Source: Paenibacillus sp. XY044
GTDB taxonomy: Bacteria > Bacillota > Bacilli > Paenibacillales > Paenibacillaceae
Length of the DNA: 64,000 bases
Assembly: GCF_002257645.1 (NCBI RefSeq)
Contig: NZ_NQMO01000001.1
Coordinates: 1,412,065-1,476,064 of the forward strand
Reading direction: 5' to 3'
Below, one piece after another: positions 35,600 to 44,561 of the stretch. A program made the position numbers and the translations under genes. The notes beneath the pieces were generated by a model, which saw only the letters and a list, made by a program, of their open reading frames with translations, had not been told where the DNA came from and did not search any database. Position 1 is the first letter of the stretch. Each line of letters starts with the position of its first letter.

Positions 35600-38500
35600 A
35601 TGGCAAAAAAACGGTTGCTCGCGGTACTCGCGGCCATCGTGCTGATCACGTTTAACCCCACTCCGCCGCCCGCTGCAGCGGATGAAGCCGTCGCCAAACC
35701 AACGGGAAAGTCGCTTTATGTAGCCACGAACGGCAGTGATACGAATAACGGTTCCAAAAACCATCCGTTTAAAACGCTGGAGAAGGCAAGAGACGCCGTC
35801 CGCAAGCTGAAAGCAGAGGATGGCCTGCCCGCCGGCGGCGTGACGGTATACCTGCGGGAAGGGCGGTATGAACGATCCTCCAGCTTCGATTTGAACCAGC
35901 AGGACTCCGGCGAAGCCGGGAAGCCGATCAAGTATACGGCTTATCCAGGTGAGAAGGTGGTCTTGTCCGGATCGAAGCGACTGGATAAATCCGCATTCGC
36001 GCAGGTCACCGACCCAATCATATTGAACCGTATCATCAGCCCCGAGGCGAGAGAAAAAGTGCTGGTGGCCGACTTGGCCGGCCTTGGGATTACCGATTAC
36101 GGCGAGCTGAGCCGCCACGGGTACTTTCTTGCCAACGATCTGAGCAAAGTTCCGCCGATGGAACTGTACGTCAATGGACAGGGCATGACCTTGGCGAGAT
36201 GGCCGAACCAAGGGACGGTACAAATGGATGAGATCATCGATCCGGGCCCGACGCGGAAGGATCCGAACGGGGAGGTACATACGCGCGGAGGAACCTTTTC
36301 CTATACGTATGACCGGCCACAGTACTGGACCCAGGCGGACGATATTTGGCTGGACGGAATTTTCGGCTACAGCTGGGAATGGTCCTACAACAAAATCGCC
36401 TCCATTGACACGACTGCCAAAACCATCACCCTCCGTTACGGAGAGATGAGCGGTTTGCTCAAAAACTGGTATCCGGATTTTCATTTTGCGCAAAACCTGC
36501 TGGAAGAAATCGATATGCCGGGCGAGTACTATATCGACCGTCAGGCGGGGAAGCTGTATCTTTTGCCGAACGCCGAATTTACAGCGGCGAACCCGACGAT
36601 CGAGGTTACGATGCTGAAAACGCCGATGATCAATGCGCTGAACGCTTCGTACATCGACATCTCCGAACTGGTCATGGAAGATGGGCGCGACTCGGCAGCG
36701 GTCATTATGGGTGGCAGCCACGTACGTATCATGAACAGCGAAATCCGCAATTTCACGAACAGCGGCGTGCTGGTCAATACGCAGAGCCGATTTTATTACA
36801 ATGATTTTCAGGGCGTGCCGGGAACCGACCATGCTATCGTCAGCACGCACATCCACCATATCGGCGGGACGGCGGTCACGCTGACGGGCGGTGATAAGAC
36901 GACGCTCCAGCCGGGAAACAACGTCGTGGAAAATTCGCATATTCATGATTTTGCTTATTACCATAAAGCATACAATCCCGGCGTTCTTCTTTCCGGTGTC
37001 GGCAACCGTATGGTGCATAACGAACTGCATGACGCGCCTCATCCCGGTGTGCTGGTTTTCGGCAACGACCATGTCGTGGAGTATAACAATATATACGATG
37101 TCTGCAAAACCTTCTCAGATCTTGGGGCGATCTACATGAACGCAGGCGAAACTCCACAGCAGCGGGGGACCGTCATCCGAAGGAACTATTTTCACAATAT
37201 TGGAGAAAGCAAGGCCGGTGTGGAGGGCGTCTATCCCGACAATTTCACCATGGGGCTCCAGATCGACGAAAACATTTTCTATAAAATGGGCAACTCGGCG
37301 ATCAAGAACAACGGAGGCGCGCATATCCAGGCCCGCAACAATATTTTTGTGGACAGCAAGGTTCCGTATGATTACGCGGACATCTACCTTGGGGATCAGC
37401 CGGACAATCAAATCCCGAAAAACTACATGCCGAAATGGCAGGCGTTGTTCGCCGCAAACAACGATTTTGTCGGAACGCCTTATTTGACGAAGTATCCCGA
37501 GCTGGCCAACTTCTTTACGGAAAACCGCTATTATCCCGATACGAACACGTTCCAGGGGAATGTCATCTACAACCCGACCATTCCGCGCAGCACGACGACC
37601 AATGCCAACGGAGCTTATGACAAATTCGGGCTGATTCAGTATGCCAATAACTTCGTTACGACGGAGGATCCGGGTTTTGTGGATCTGGCGGGCGGAGATT
37701 TGACGATGCGGCCGGATGCCGCCGTATTCAGCGCCATACCAGGCTTTCCTAAGATCCCGTTCGGTGAGATCGGTATCAACGGCAGAGCCGGTACGAGCAC
37801 CGGGGAGGACAGCCATCCTGTTCAGGGGGTTGCCGTCTATAGCGAGGAAGTTACGGTGGACCGCTGGAAAACGGTCAAACTGCAAACCGCGGTCCTGCCA
37901 TGGAATGCAGATCATCCGGCTCTGTCTTTCACATCCGCCAATCTCGGGATCGCAACGGTCGATAACGCAGGTGTTATTACCGGACAGTCTGTCGGCCAAA
38001 CCGTGATCACTGTGGCATCTGTGGAAAATCCGCAGTTGACGGCTTCAGTCAATGTAACCGTTGAAGCCGGCGACGGCATTATGGACTACACCGATTTCGA
38101 ATCCGGCGCAAATGGATGGCCCGTGGACGCCAACCGGAGCATCGTGAAAGTGGATGAAAACCGTTGGTACAAATTACTGAACGGCGCGTCCGCGCTGAGC
38201 AGCAAAAAGTTCTCCGATTATGAGCTGAGCTTTACGCTGAAGACGCCGGAAACTCTGGGTGATAACGCCACATTATACATTTTCGACCGTCAGGCAGGCA
38301 GCGGATCGAGCCGCATCGGGTACAAGACACGGGCGGATGGCACTTCTTCCTGGCTGCTGTACAACTCGGCGTGGACCGTCTTGAAAGAGGTCAAGATGCC
38401 TGAGCATGATTTGAAGCCGGGCACGGAATATGCGGTCAAAATGCTCGTTAAAGGCGGCGACATCAGCTTGTATGTGAACGGCCACTTCCGGCTGAAGGGC

Positions 38501-39376
38501 ACCGATCCAGGGCACAACGCGGAGGGTCAGGTCGGTTTCTATGTTAACAACGTCAGCGACATGATGTTCGATGACATCCAGTTTAAGGCGCTGAACACCG
38601 ATCTGGCCGGCATCATTCCGGCGGAAAGCCAGGTTCGGCTGGCTGCCGGAGAGAGCAGGCAGCTCCAGCTGGAATTTGATCCCGCGGATACGCCGGATTC
38701 AGATGTGACCTGGCAATCGGCCAATCCGGCCGTCGCGGAAGTGAACGATACAGGCATCGTCAGCGCCGTATACGAGGGCGAGACGGTTATTACGGCCGTC
38801 TCCAAGGTTAACCCGATGATTAAGGCGGACATGACAGTTACAGTCTCGAATGTGATGCATGAGACCGACTTTGAATCCGGAGGAAACGGGTGGCCTGTCG
38901 ACCCCAACCGCAGCATTGCCGCCGATCCGGACGGGAACCACCGCTATAAAATTGTAAACGGCGCCACCGGCTTGTTGGATCGAGACTTCTCGTCCTATCA
39001 GCTTGAATTCAAGCTGAAGACGCCTTCCGTTATGCCGAACGACGGAGTTATGTACATTTTTGACCGCCAGGACGCCGCCGGTTCCACCCGGATCGGTTAC
39101 AAAACAAGGGCCGACGGCACCTCGGCTTGGATGCTGTACGACACTGCATGGCAGAAGATCAAGGAAGAGGCACTGCTCGTACAAGACCTGCAGCCGGATA
39201 CCGAATACAACGTCAAGACGGTCGTCAAAGACGGCGACATCCAGCTCTATGTGAACGGAGAGCTGAGACTGTCCGGCACCGATCCGGGTCACAAACCTAC
39301 CGGAAAGGTCGGTTTCTATGTGGGTGGATTCGATTACATGCTGTTCGACGATATCCGTTTCTCAGTGGTGCCTTAA
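35600..39376 (+). CDS. Secreted right-handed beta-helix enzyme with duplicated Big2-lectin module
   Basis: 1258 residues. Signal peptide about 1-27. Residues about 37-740 form a right-handed parallel beta-helix of the pectate-lyase superfamily: LYVATNGSDTNNGS and many NNxIxxN-like coils. A block of about 165 residues plus an Ig-like Big2 domain then occurs twice: Big2 near 742-825 and 997-1085, each followed by an FESG-GNGWPVD-type domain (831-995 and 1089-1258) with FDRQ, IGYKTRADGTS and GTDPGH in both. The helix part resembles GH141/GH120-type glycosidases as well as lyases; which reaction is unclear. Given the GH88 partner, a lyase that leaves unsaturated uronates would fit. GAAAGGAAAGAGAAGCC precedes the ATG. 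Confidence 0.85.
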   Translation: MAKKRLLAVLAAIVLITFNPTPPPAAADEAVAKPTGKSLYVATNGSDTNNGSKNHPFKTLEKARDAVRKLKAEDGLPAGGVTVYLREGRYERSSSFDLNQQDSGEAGKPIKYTAYPGEKVVLSGSKRLDKSAFAQVTDPIILNRIISPEAREKVLVADLAGLGITDYGELSRHGYFLANDLSKVPPMELYVNGQGMTLARWPNQGTVQMDEIIDPGPTRKDPNGEVHTRGGTFSYTYDRPQYWTQADDIWLDGIFGYSWEWSYNKIASIDTTAKTITLRYGEMSGLLKNWYPDFHFAQNLLEEIDMPGEYYIDRQAGKLYLLPNAEFTAANPTIEVTMLKTPMINALNASYIDISELVMEDGRDSAAVIMGGSHVRIMNSEIRNFTNSGVLVNTQSRFYYNDFQGVPGTDHAIVSTHIHHIGGTAVTLTGGDKTTLQPGNNVVENSHIHDFAYYHKAYNPGVLLSGVGNRMVHNELHDAPHPGVLVFGNDHVVEYNNIYDVCKTFSDLGAIYMNAGETPQQRGTVIRRNYFHNIGESKAGVEGVYPDNFTMGLQIDENIFYKMGNSAIKNNGGAHIQARNNIFVDSKVPYDYADIYLGDQPDNQIPKNYMPKWQALFAANNDFVGTPYLTKYPELANFFTENRYYPDTNTFQGNVIYNPTIPRSTTTNANGAYDKFGLIQYANNFVTTEDPGFVDLAGGDLTMRPDAAVFSAIPGFPKIPFGEIGINGRAGTSTGEDSHPVQGVAVYSEEVTVDRWKTVKLQTAVLPWNADHPALSFTSANLGIATVDNAGVITGQSVGQTVITVASVENPQLTASVNVTVEAGDGIMDYTDFESGANGWPVDANRSIVKVDENRWYKLLNGASALSSKKFSDYELSFTLKTPETLGDNATLYIFDRQAGSGSSRIGYKTRADGTSSWLLYNSAWTVLKEVKMPEHDLKPGTEYAVKMLVKGGDISLYVNGHFRLKGTDPGHNAEGQVGFYVNNVSDMMFDDIQFKALNTDLAGIIPAESQVRLAAGESRQLQLEFDPADTPDSDVTWQSANPAVAEVNDTGIVSAVYEGETVITAVSKVNPMIKADMTVTVSNVMHETDFESGGNGWPVDPNRSIAADPDGNHRYKIVNGATGLLDRDFSSYQLEFKLKTPSVMPNDGVMYIFDRQDAAGSTRIGYKTRADGTSAWMLYDTAWQKIKEEALLVQDLQPDTEYNVKTVVKDGDIQLYVNGELRLSGTDPGHKPTGKVGFYVGGFDYMLFDDIRFSVVP

Positions 39377-39405
39377 AGCTTTCCTGGAGTTGTAAGTTCT
39401 CTTCG

Positions 39406-39437
39406 GCGCTCTCTCCCTGAATGGAGGGGGCGCTTTT
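39406..39437 (+). terminator. Terminator after beta-helix gene
   Basis: GCGCTCTCTCC (39406-39416), 6-base loop, GGAGGGGGCGC (39423-39433) with two G-U pairs, then TTTT. Confidence 0.75.
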
Positions 39438-39609
39438 ACGATTCCCTGTCCGGTGCCTAACCTAGTGGTTCAATGCAATTCACCGGACAATACCGTATAT
39501 CTTGCATGGCATAATCGTGCTAAAACTGAGCAGCAGTGATATTCATGGATAATCGCTATTCACGGAATTTACCATGACATAACCAAAAACCGCCCCGAGG
39601 AGGGACAAC

Positions 39610-40290
39610 ATGATTCGAAGTATATTTCGAGCCGTTTGGAACGGTGAGGGCAGTCCTCGCTCATTTTTTCGAGCCCGAGAGAGAGAGCTTTCGCTTGCTG
39701 AAGCAATGAACCGGCTGCAGGTCGACAATCTAAGCCTTTTTGCCGATCGAGAACAGCTGTTTCTTTATTATGAATGTCTGAGCGAGCCGGTTCCCCCGGA
39801 ATGCTTGTTGATTGAAACCGGACAGCGGCTTGCGGAGTGGCCGGGAGGCGCACCGGGAAGACGCTGGGTGCCGATGACGGATATTTTTCATTACCAGCGC
39901 CCCGTTTCAAATCCGCAGTGGGCCCGTGCCCACCATGACCGCACGCCGTACGGAAGAATGGCTCTGCTAAGGCCGGAACAAATGGCAAGATATGTGTATT
40001 ACCATTATCAATATCAGGAGGAAAAGCCCGGAGACGGCGATAAGTACGGCATCATCGGCATGCATGAAAACCTGTTGTTTTTCTATTCCGAGCTGCCGGA
40101 GACGCTCACGCCTCCGCCCTATGAAGGCCGGTTGAAAACAATGCTGAAGCCCGAAAACTGGGCCGAGGTGATGGAACCGCATTTTATCAAGTGGGAGGCG
40201 GCTCCTGAAGGACAGGACATTTGGCGCAAGCTGATGCTTGTGCTTGAGTTACGCTCCCCGTCCGAAAGAAGGGGGGCACAACATGCGTGA
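39610..40290 (+). CDS. Uncharacterised protein, two mutarotase-like halves
   Basis: 226 residues, no signal or membrane segment. Both halves carry the same pattern: DNLSLFADREQLFLYYECL in the first half and YGIIGMHENLLFFYSELPE in the second, each followed by a Trp-rich segment (RRWVPMTDIFHYQ; NWAEVMEPHFIKW). That order resembles RhaM, the L-rhamnose mutarotase of the ferredoxin-like dimer fold, so this may be an internal duplication of it. The stop overlaps the start of the giant GH2 gene by 8 bases, so it belongs to the same degradation pathway. GAGGAGGG precedes the ATG. The role is not known; a sugar-binding or epimerising role is inferred. Confidence 0.75.
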   Translation: MIRSIFRAVWNGEGSPRSFFRARERELSLAEAMNRLQVDNLSLFADREQLFLYYECLSEPVPPECLLIETGQRLAEWPGGAPGRRWVPMTDIFHYQRPVSNPQWARAHHDRTPYGRMALLRPEQMARYVYYHYQYQEEKPGDGDKYGIIGMHENLLFFYSELPETLTPPPYEGRLKTMLKPENWAEVMEPHFIKWEAAPEGQDIWRKLMLVLELRSPSERRGAQHA

Positions 40291-43200
40291 CTCGTTATGC
40301 CTGAACGGAGAATGGGATTTCATGCCGCTGTACGATCAGCCCCGGTGCCGACGCCTGCCAGGAAATATCGTGTACGATCAGCATAAGGTTCAAGTCCCAT
40401 CCAGTTGGAGGCGGACCTATAAGCAGGGAAACGGCCGATTGTTCGGCGACATCCCTGATTACGAATACGTCCCAATGGACCTCTACGATTATCCGAAGGA
40501 ATGGGACGCCGCTGAGGCGGGCGTGCTGCACCGGAGCTTCCGGCTTCCGGATCGCATGGCCGGGCAGCGGATCGTGCTGCGCCTGGACGGCATCATGCAG
40601 AAGGCTGTCATCTATTTGGACCGGGAGGAAATCGCCGTGTGGGAAGACGGGTATCTTCCGCTGAGGCTGGATATTACATCCCGGGTGCAGCCGGATCGTG
40701 AACATCACCTGCACGTCGTTTGCGGGGGGGTTGACCGCGTGACCCTACCATCCGGAACGCAAAAAGTAACCGGACTTACCGGTTCCTGGTTCGGCACCGT
40801 TAGCCGCGGCATATGGCAGGACGTTTACTTGGAGAGCTATCCGGAGTTGTCGCTGGAGGACGTCAACATTCGGACGTCTTTCCGGGAAGGGAAACTGCAG
40901 GTGCGAGCGGTTGTCGGAGGACCTACTGAGATGGAGCAGGGTACGGTTCAGGTCAGGCTTGTCGTACGGGAACTTGGCGTGCTGCGTGAGGATGAGCTTC
41001 ATCCGCATCATGCTCAATCAACTTCGACTCCGCCGGATCCAAGCCCGGTTCTTGTGGCAAGTGCAGCGGCCCTTCCTGCTAACAGTGCCGATAACCGGGT
41101 TCTAACGTTATGCGAAAACGAATCGAACGGGACGGCATACCTTGCCTCCTTCGAAATGGATTGGCAGGACGCCCACTGGTGGAGCCCGGATTCCCCGTTC
41201 CTCTACCGGGCGGAGCTTGAGCTGATGGTGGATGAGCGCGTCATCGACAGCTCCCATGTACCGTTCGGCTTCCGGGAGTTTTGGTGCGAGGGACCGCAGT
41301 TTGTCCTGAACGGTATTCCGGTTAATCTGCGTGGAGATTCGTGGCATTTTCAAGGAGGGGTGCAGCAGACCGAAGCGTATATCCGGAACTGGTACCGGAT
41401 GTGCCGCTCGGTCGGCGTGAACAGCATCCGGCTGCATGCCGAGCCCTACCCTGAGGACTATGTGCGGATCGCCGATGAAGAAGGCATGCTCATCGTGGAT
41501 GAAACGGCGATATACGGCTCCGGCAAATCGATGCAGGCGGACCATCCGGCTTACCTGGAAAACTGCCGGAACCATGTACGCCGCCTCGTGCAGCGGGACA
41601 AAAACCATCCGTCCGTCATCCTGTGGAGCGTGCAGAACGAGATGCGCTGGGTCGACGGGCGCGACGGTTTCAAAACGCATATCCCCGGATTGATGGCGGC
41701 CATCCGCGAGCTGGATCCGACCCGCCCGATTCTTGCTGAAGGAGACAACCGTCTTCTGTCGAAAGAAGATACGGAGGTGGAGAGCCGCCATTATAATATC
41801 GACGGCACGATCGGCCAGTGGGACCGTGCCGTTCCGCTGACGTTCGGTGAGCATGGCGGATGGTGGTACATCTGCCCGCAGAACAGCAGCATGTACGTCG
41901 GCCTCCGGGCATACCGCGGGACGGATGAGAGCACGGCCGGAATTGCCGAGAAGGAGCGGCTGTTTGTAGAATACGCGCGGCGCCAAGAGGTGTCCAGCAT
42001 TTCGACATTCAACTTCGCCCATTATTTTATGCGGGCTATGCCTGACCGCGACGTGATTCTACCGCCAACCGATCTCGGCCAACCCGGTGTAAAGCCGAAG
42101 CGGATCCCGGCCTATTCGCTGACCTTAAATAATGGTTTGCTGCCTGAGGACTACCCGTCCTATTCGCCGAATCCAGCCTTTGAGATCATGGCCGAGGCGT
42201 TCAAGCCGGCTACCATCATCGCGGCCGAATACAATCGCTGCTTTTATGATGATGCCCCTATCCACCGCAGCTTCGACGTGTACAACGATACGCTTGCCGC
42301 GCAGGATGTCCGGGTGGAATGCGAGGTCAGGCAGGAAGACAGGCTCGTATACGCGCAAAGCTTTGACTTCCGTCAAGCCCCGGCCGAGCACCAACTCATC
42401 CGAATGCAATGGATGCCGGAGGCCGTGGATACTGAACAAAGGGCTGAGCTGACAGCGAAGCTGACGCATGGCGGGAAGCTTGTGCATGAGCTGCATATCG
42501 AATACAGATTGGTTTCCGCCAGGCTGCGCAGCCTGGCGGTGGAAGTCGACCGGGAAGCATTCTTTTGGGGACCGGCCGGCGAATATGACACCATCCGCCG
42601 GATGATTCCTGAATGCGGAAGAATAGAGTGGGAAAGCTTGCCCAATCTGTCCGCGGGCAGCTTACTCATCATCGGCACCTATGCGGAGGATGCGGACAGT
42701 AAGCTGGAGATGCTGCTGAAGGCATTCGTTGAACGCGGAGGCCGTCTCATCCTGCTGGAGCAAAACCAGCTGTCGCTCGGCAAGCTAACGCTGTCGCGCA
42801 GACCCTTCTTTCGCGCGCATGCAGGCAGTTACAACCATCCCATCCTGCAGGGGTTTGGTGACGAGGATTTGATGTTTTGGCATGAGGAGCTGCAGGAAGA
42901 AGGACCGCTGCCGATCATTCATGCGGCCTTTGAAAAACCGGTTATCGGCGATTTCACGCTGCTGCTGGAATGCGGCGCCGGCGATTTCGGAGACGGCGGA
43001 GATTTGTGGTCGCCGCTGATCGAATACCGCAGCGGCGCAGGCATGTTTATCGCGAGCCAGCTGGATCTGATGGCGAACGTCGCGCGCGTTCCGCAGGCCT
43101 GCCTGCTGCTGCGGAACATGCTCGCCTACGCCGGCCGCGCGGATGAAGCGGGCGCAGGCGTTTCCGCCCGCACGGTCGCGCTGGTGCGCTCCGGCGGACC

Positions 43201-44452
43201 GGCCGCAGCTTTCCTCGACAAGCTGCGGCTGAACTATACGGCGCTTGGCGAAGCAGCGCCGTTCCTCGCGCCGGCGGGCGCAGCCGCCGCGCCAGGGGGT
43301 CCGGAGCCCGGCATCGCCCCAGCGCCGGACGCAGACGGGCATGGCCGGCGTGCCGCCATGCCTCCCGGGCAGGACTTCGGCCTGCTGGTGGCCGAAGCCT
43401 GCCTGCTTGAGGCGCCGGGAGCGGCCGAGGCCGTCCGGCGCCATGCCGAAGCCGGCGGACGCGTGCTCGTCCTGCCGGCGGAGGATCCGCAGCAGGTAGC
43501 GCTGGCGCGCCTGCTGGACCGCCCCGTGCGGGTGACGCCGCACGAGGCATATCACTTGGCGGCGAGTGATAACGCCGCCATGCGCGGCATCAGCCCGGTT
43601 GACTTGTTTGGCTTCGACAAGGTATTCTTGTCGCCGCGCGATGTGGTCAACCGGGTGCTGGCCACCCACAAGATCGAAGCACCCGGCACGGAGGTGCTGT
43701 GCCGCAGTATAGAAGGAACCGCATGGAAGGATTATTTCGTAAACGGCTATACCGCGGAATACAGCCGATTGGCGCTTGTGGAGCTTAATCGTATTAAAGC
43801 CGAATCTGCTGGGGCGTTCGTGATCGAAGCTCAAACCGGCTATGGGACCATCCTATGCTCCCAGCTGCTGCCCGATCCCGGCAGCGATAAGGCGCTGCGC
43901 TTGTATTCGCGCCTGTTCGCCAATCTTGGAGCTTCCTACGATGACAACTTGCTGAGGAGCGAGAAGGGGGATGCGCAATGGGCCGTGGAATCGGTGATGG
44001 CCCTGCCGTGTCCGCCGCATGTCGATTACGAAGCGATGAAAGCTTACCACACGGATCCCGAATTTTCGCTGAACAATTTGGGCGAAGGCTTGTACGGATG
44101 GATGCAGAAAAAAGAACGGCGCGCTCAAGACGGGATGCTTCGCATTGCGGAAGCTGGTGAAACGCCATGGTTTCTAAGCTGTTTCGTCCTGGTGCCCGGG
44201 GAGGAACATGAGAAGCGGCAGGGACAGCTCCGCGTAAATACCGAAGCATGGTTCGAGATCTATATAAACGGCGAAAGGGTCGCCAAGCCCAACCAGGAAA
44301 CGATCCTGAAGGGCGGGTTGAACCGGCTGATCGCCATCGTTCGCGGGACACGGGGAGACCTTCTCTTTGGCATGACCTTCCTGAATTCGGACGGTACGTA
44401 CATGAAGGATTTGGCGTTCCGCTTGACGCTGGATGAAGTCGAACCGAAGTAG
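40283..44452 (+). CDS. Giant GH2 family glycoside hydrolase
   Basis: 1389 residues, cytoplasmic (no signal). Jelly-roll sugar-binding domain about 1-190, Ig-like part to about 340, TIM barrel to about 620 with acid/base Glu453 in SVQNEM and a candidate nucleophile Glu523 in TFGEHGG. The C-terminal 700 residues include a glutamine-amidotransferase-like fold (LLIIGTYAEDADS) as in GH42/GH2 relatives, an Ala/Pro/Gly-rich stretch about 985-1030, and a further beta domain. Beta-galactosidase, beta-glucuronidase or mannosidase activity cannot be separated. The ATG at 40283 follows AGAAGGGGGG and overlaps the preceding stop; the frame from 40238 is rejected. Confidence 0.88.
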   Translation: MRDSLCLNGEWDFMPLYDQPRCRRLPGNIVYDQHKVQVPSSWRRTYKQGNGRLFGDIPDYEYVPMDLYDYPKEWDAAEAGVLHRSFRLPDRMAGQRIVLRLDGIMQKAVIYLDREEIAVWEDGYLPLRLDITSRVQPDREHHLHVVCGGVDRVTLPSGTQKVTGLTGSWFGTVSRGIWQDVYLESYPELSLEDVNIRTSFREGKLQVRAVVGGPTEMEQGTVQVRLVVRELGVLREDELHPHHAQSTSTPPDPSPVLVASAAALPANSADNRVLTLCENESNGTAYLASFEMDWQDAHWWSPDSPFLYRAELELMVDERVIDSSHVPFGFREFWCEGPQFVLNGIPVNLRGDSWHFQGGVQQTEAYIRNWYRMCRSVGVNSIRLHAEPYPEDYVRIADEEGMLIVDETAIYGSGKSMQADHPAYLENCRNHVRRLVQRDKNHPSVILWSVQNEMRWVDGRDGFKTHIPGLMAAIRELDPTRPILAEGDNRLLSKEDTEVESRHYNIDGTIGQWDRAVPLTFGEHGGWWYICPQNSSMYVGLRAYRGTDESTAGIAEKERLFVEYARRQEVSSISTFNFAHYFMRAMPDRDVILPPTDLGQPGVKPKRIPAYSLTLNNGLLPEDYPSYSPNPAFEIMAEAFKPATIIAAEYNRCFYDDAPIHRSFDVYNDTLAAQDVRVECEVRQEDRLVYAQSFDFRQAPAEHQLIRMQWMPEAVDTEQRAELTAKLTHGGKLVHELHIEYRLVSARLRSLAVEVDREAFFWGPAGEYDTIRRMIPECGRIEWESLPNLSAGSLLIIGTYAEDADSKLEMLLKAFVERGGRLILLEQNQLSLGKLTLSRRPFFRAHAGSYNHPILQGFGDEDLMFWHEELQEEGPLPIIHAAFEKPVIGDFTLLLECGAGDFGDGGDLWSPLIEYRSGAGMFIASQLDLMANVARVPQACLLLRNMLAYAGRADEAGAGVSARTVALVRSGGPAAAFLDKLRLNYTALGEAAPFLAPAGAAAAPGGPEPGIAPAPDADGHGRRAAMPPGQDFGLLVAEACLLEAPGAAEAVRRHAEAGGRVLVLPAEDPQQVALARLLDRPVRVTPHEAYHLAASDNAAMRGISPVDLFGFDKVFLSPRDVVNRVLATHKIEAPGTEVLCRSIEGTAWKDYFVNGYTAEYSRLALVELNRIKAESAGAFVIEAQTGYGTILCSQLLPDPGSDKALRLYSRLFANLGASYDDNLLRSEKGDAQWAVESVMALPCPPHVDYEAMKAYHTDPEFSLNNLGEGLYGWMQKKERRAQDGMLRIAEAGETPWFLSCFVLVPGEEHEKRQGQLRVNTEAWFEIYINGERVAKPNQETILKGGLNRLIAIVRGTRGDLLFGMTFLNSDGTYMKDLAFRLTLDEVEPK

Positions 44453-44561
44453 GCAGGCATCCAAGCGTACTGCCGATTCAGCAAAATGCATTTTTATAAG
44501 GGGCTTATGTTCGAAGATCCCATACGAAACCCTCACTCATTCATTTTTTCAGGAGGTTGTT

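Noticed and set aside
35537..37072. 511-codon open frame on the minus strand opposite the beta-helix gene
   Set aside because: It is a shadow of the real gene. It has no ribosome site, no recognisable domain and an Arg/His/Val-heavy composition typical of antisense frames in GC-rich coding DNA.
42785..43834. 349-codon minus frame opposite the GH2 gene
   Set aside because: It is antisense to a conserved enzyme and to its GC-rich segment, which lacks stop codons by composition.
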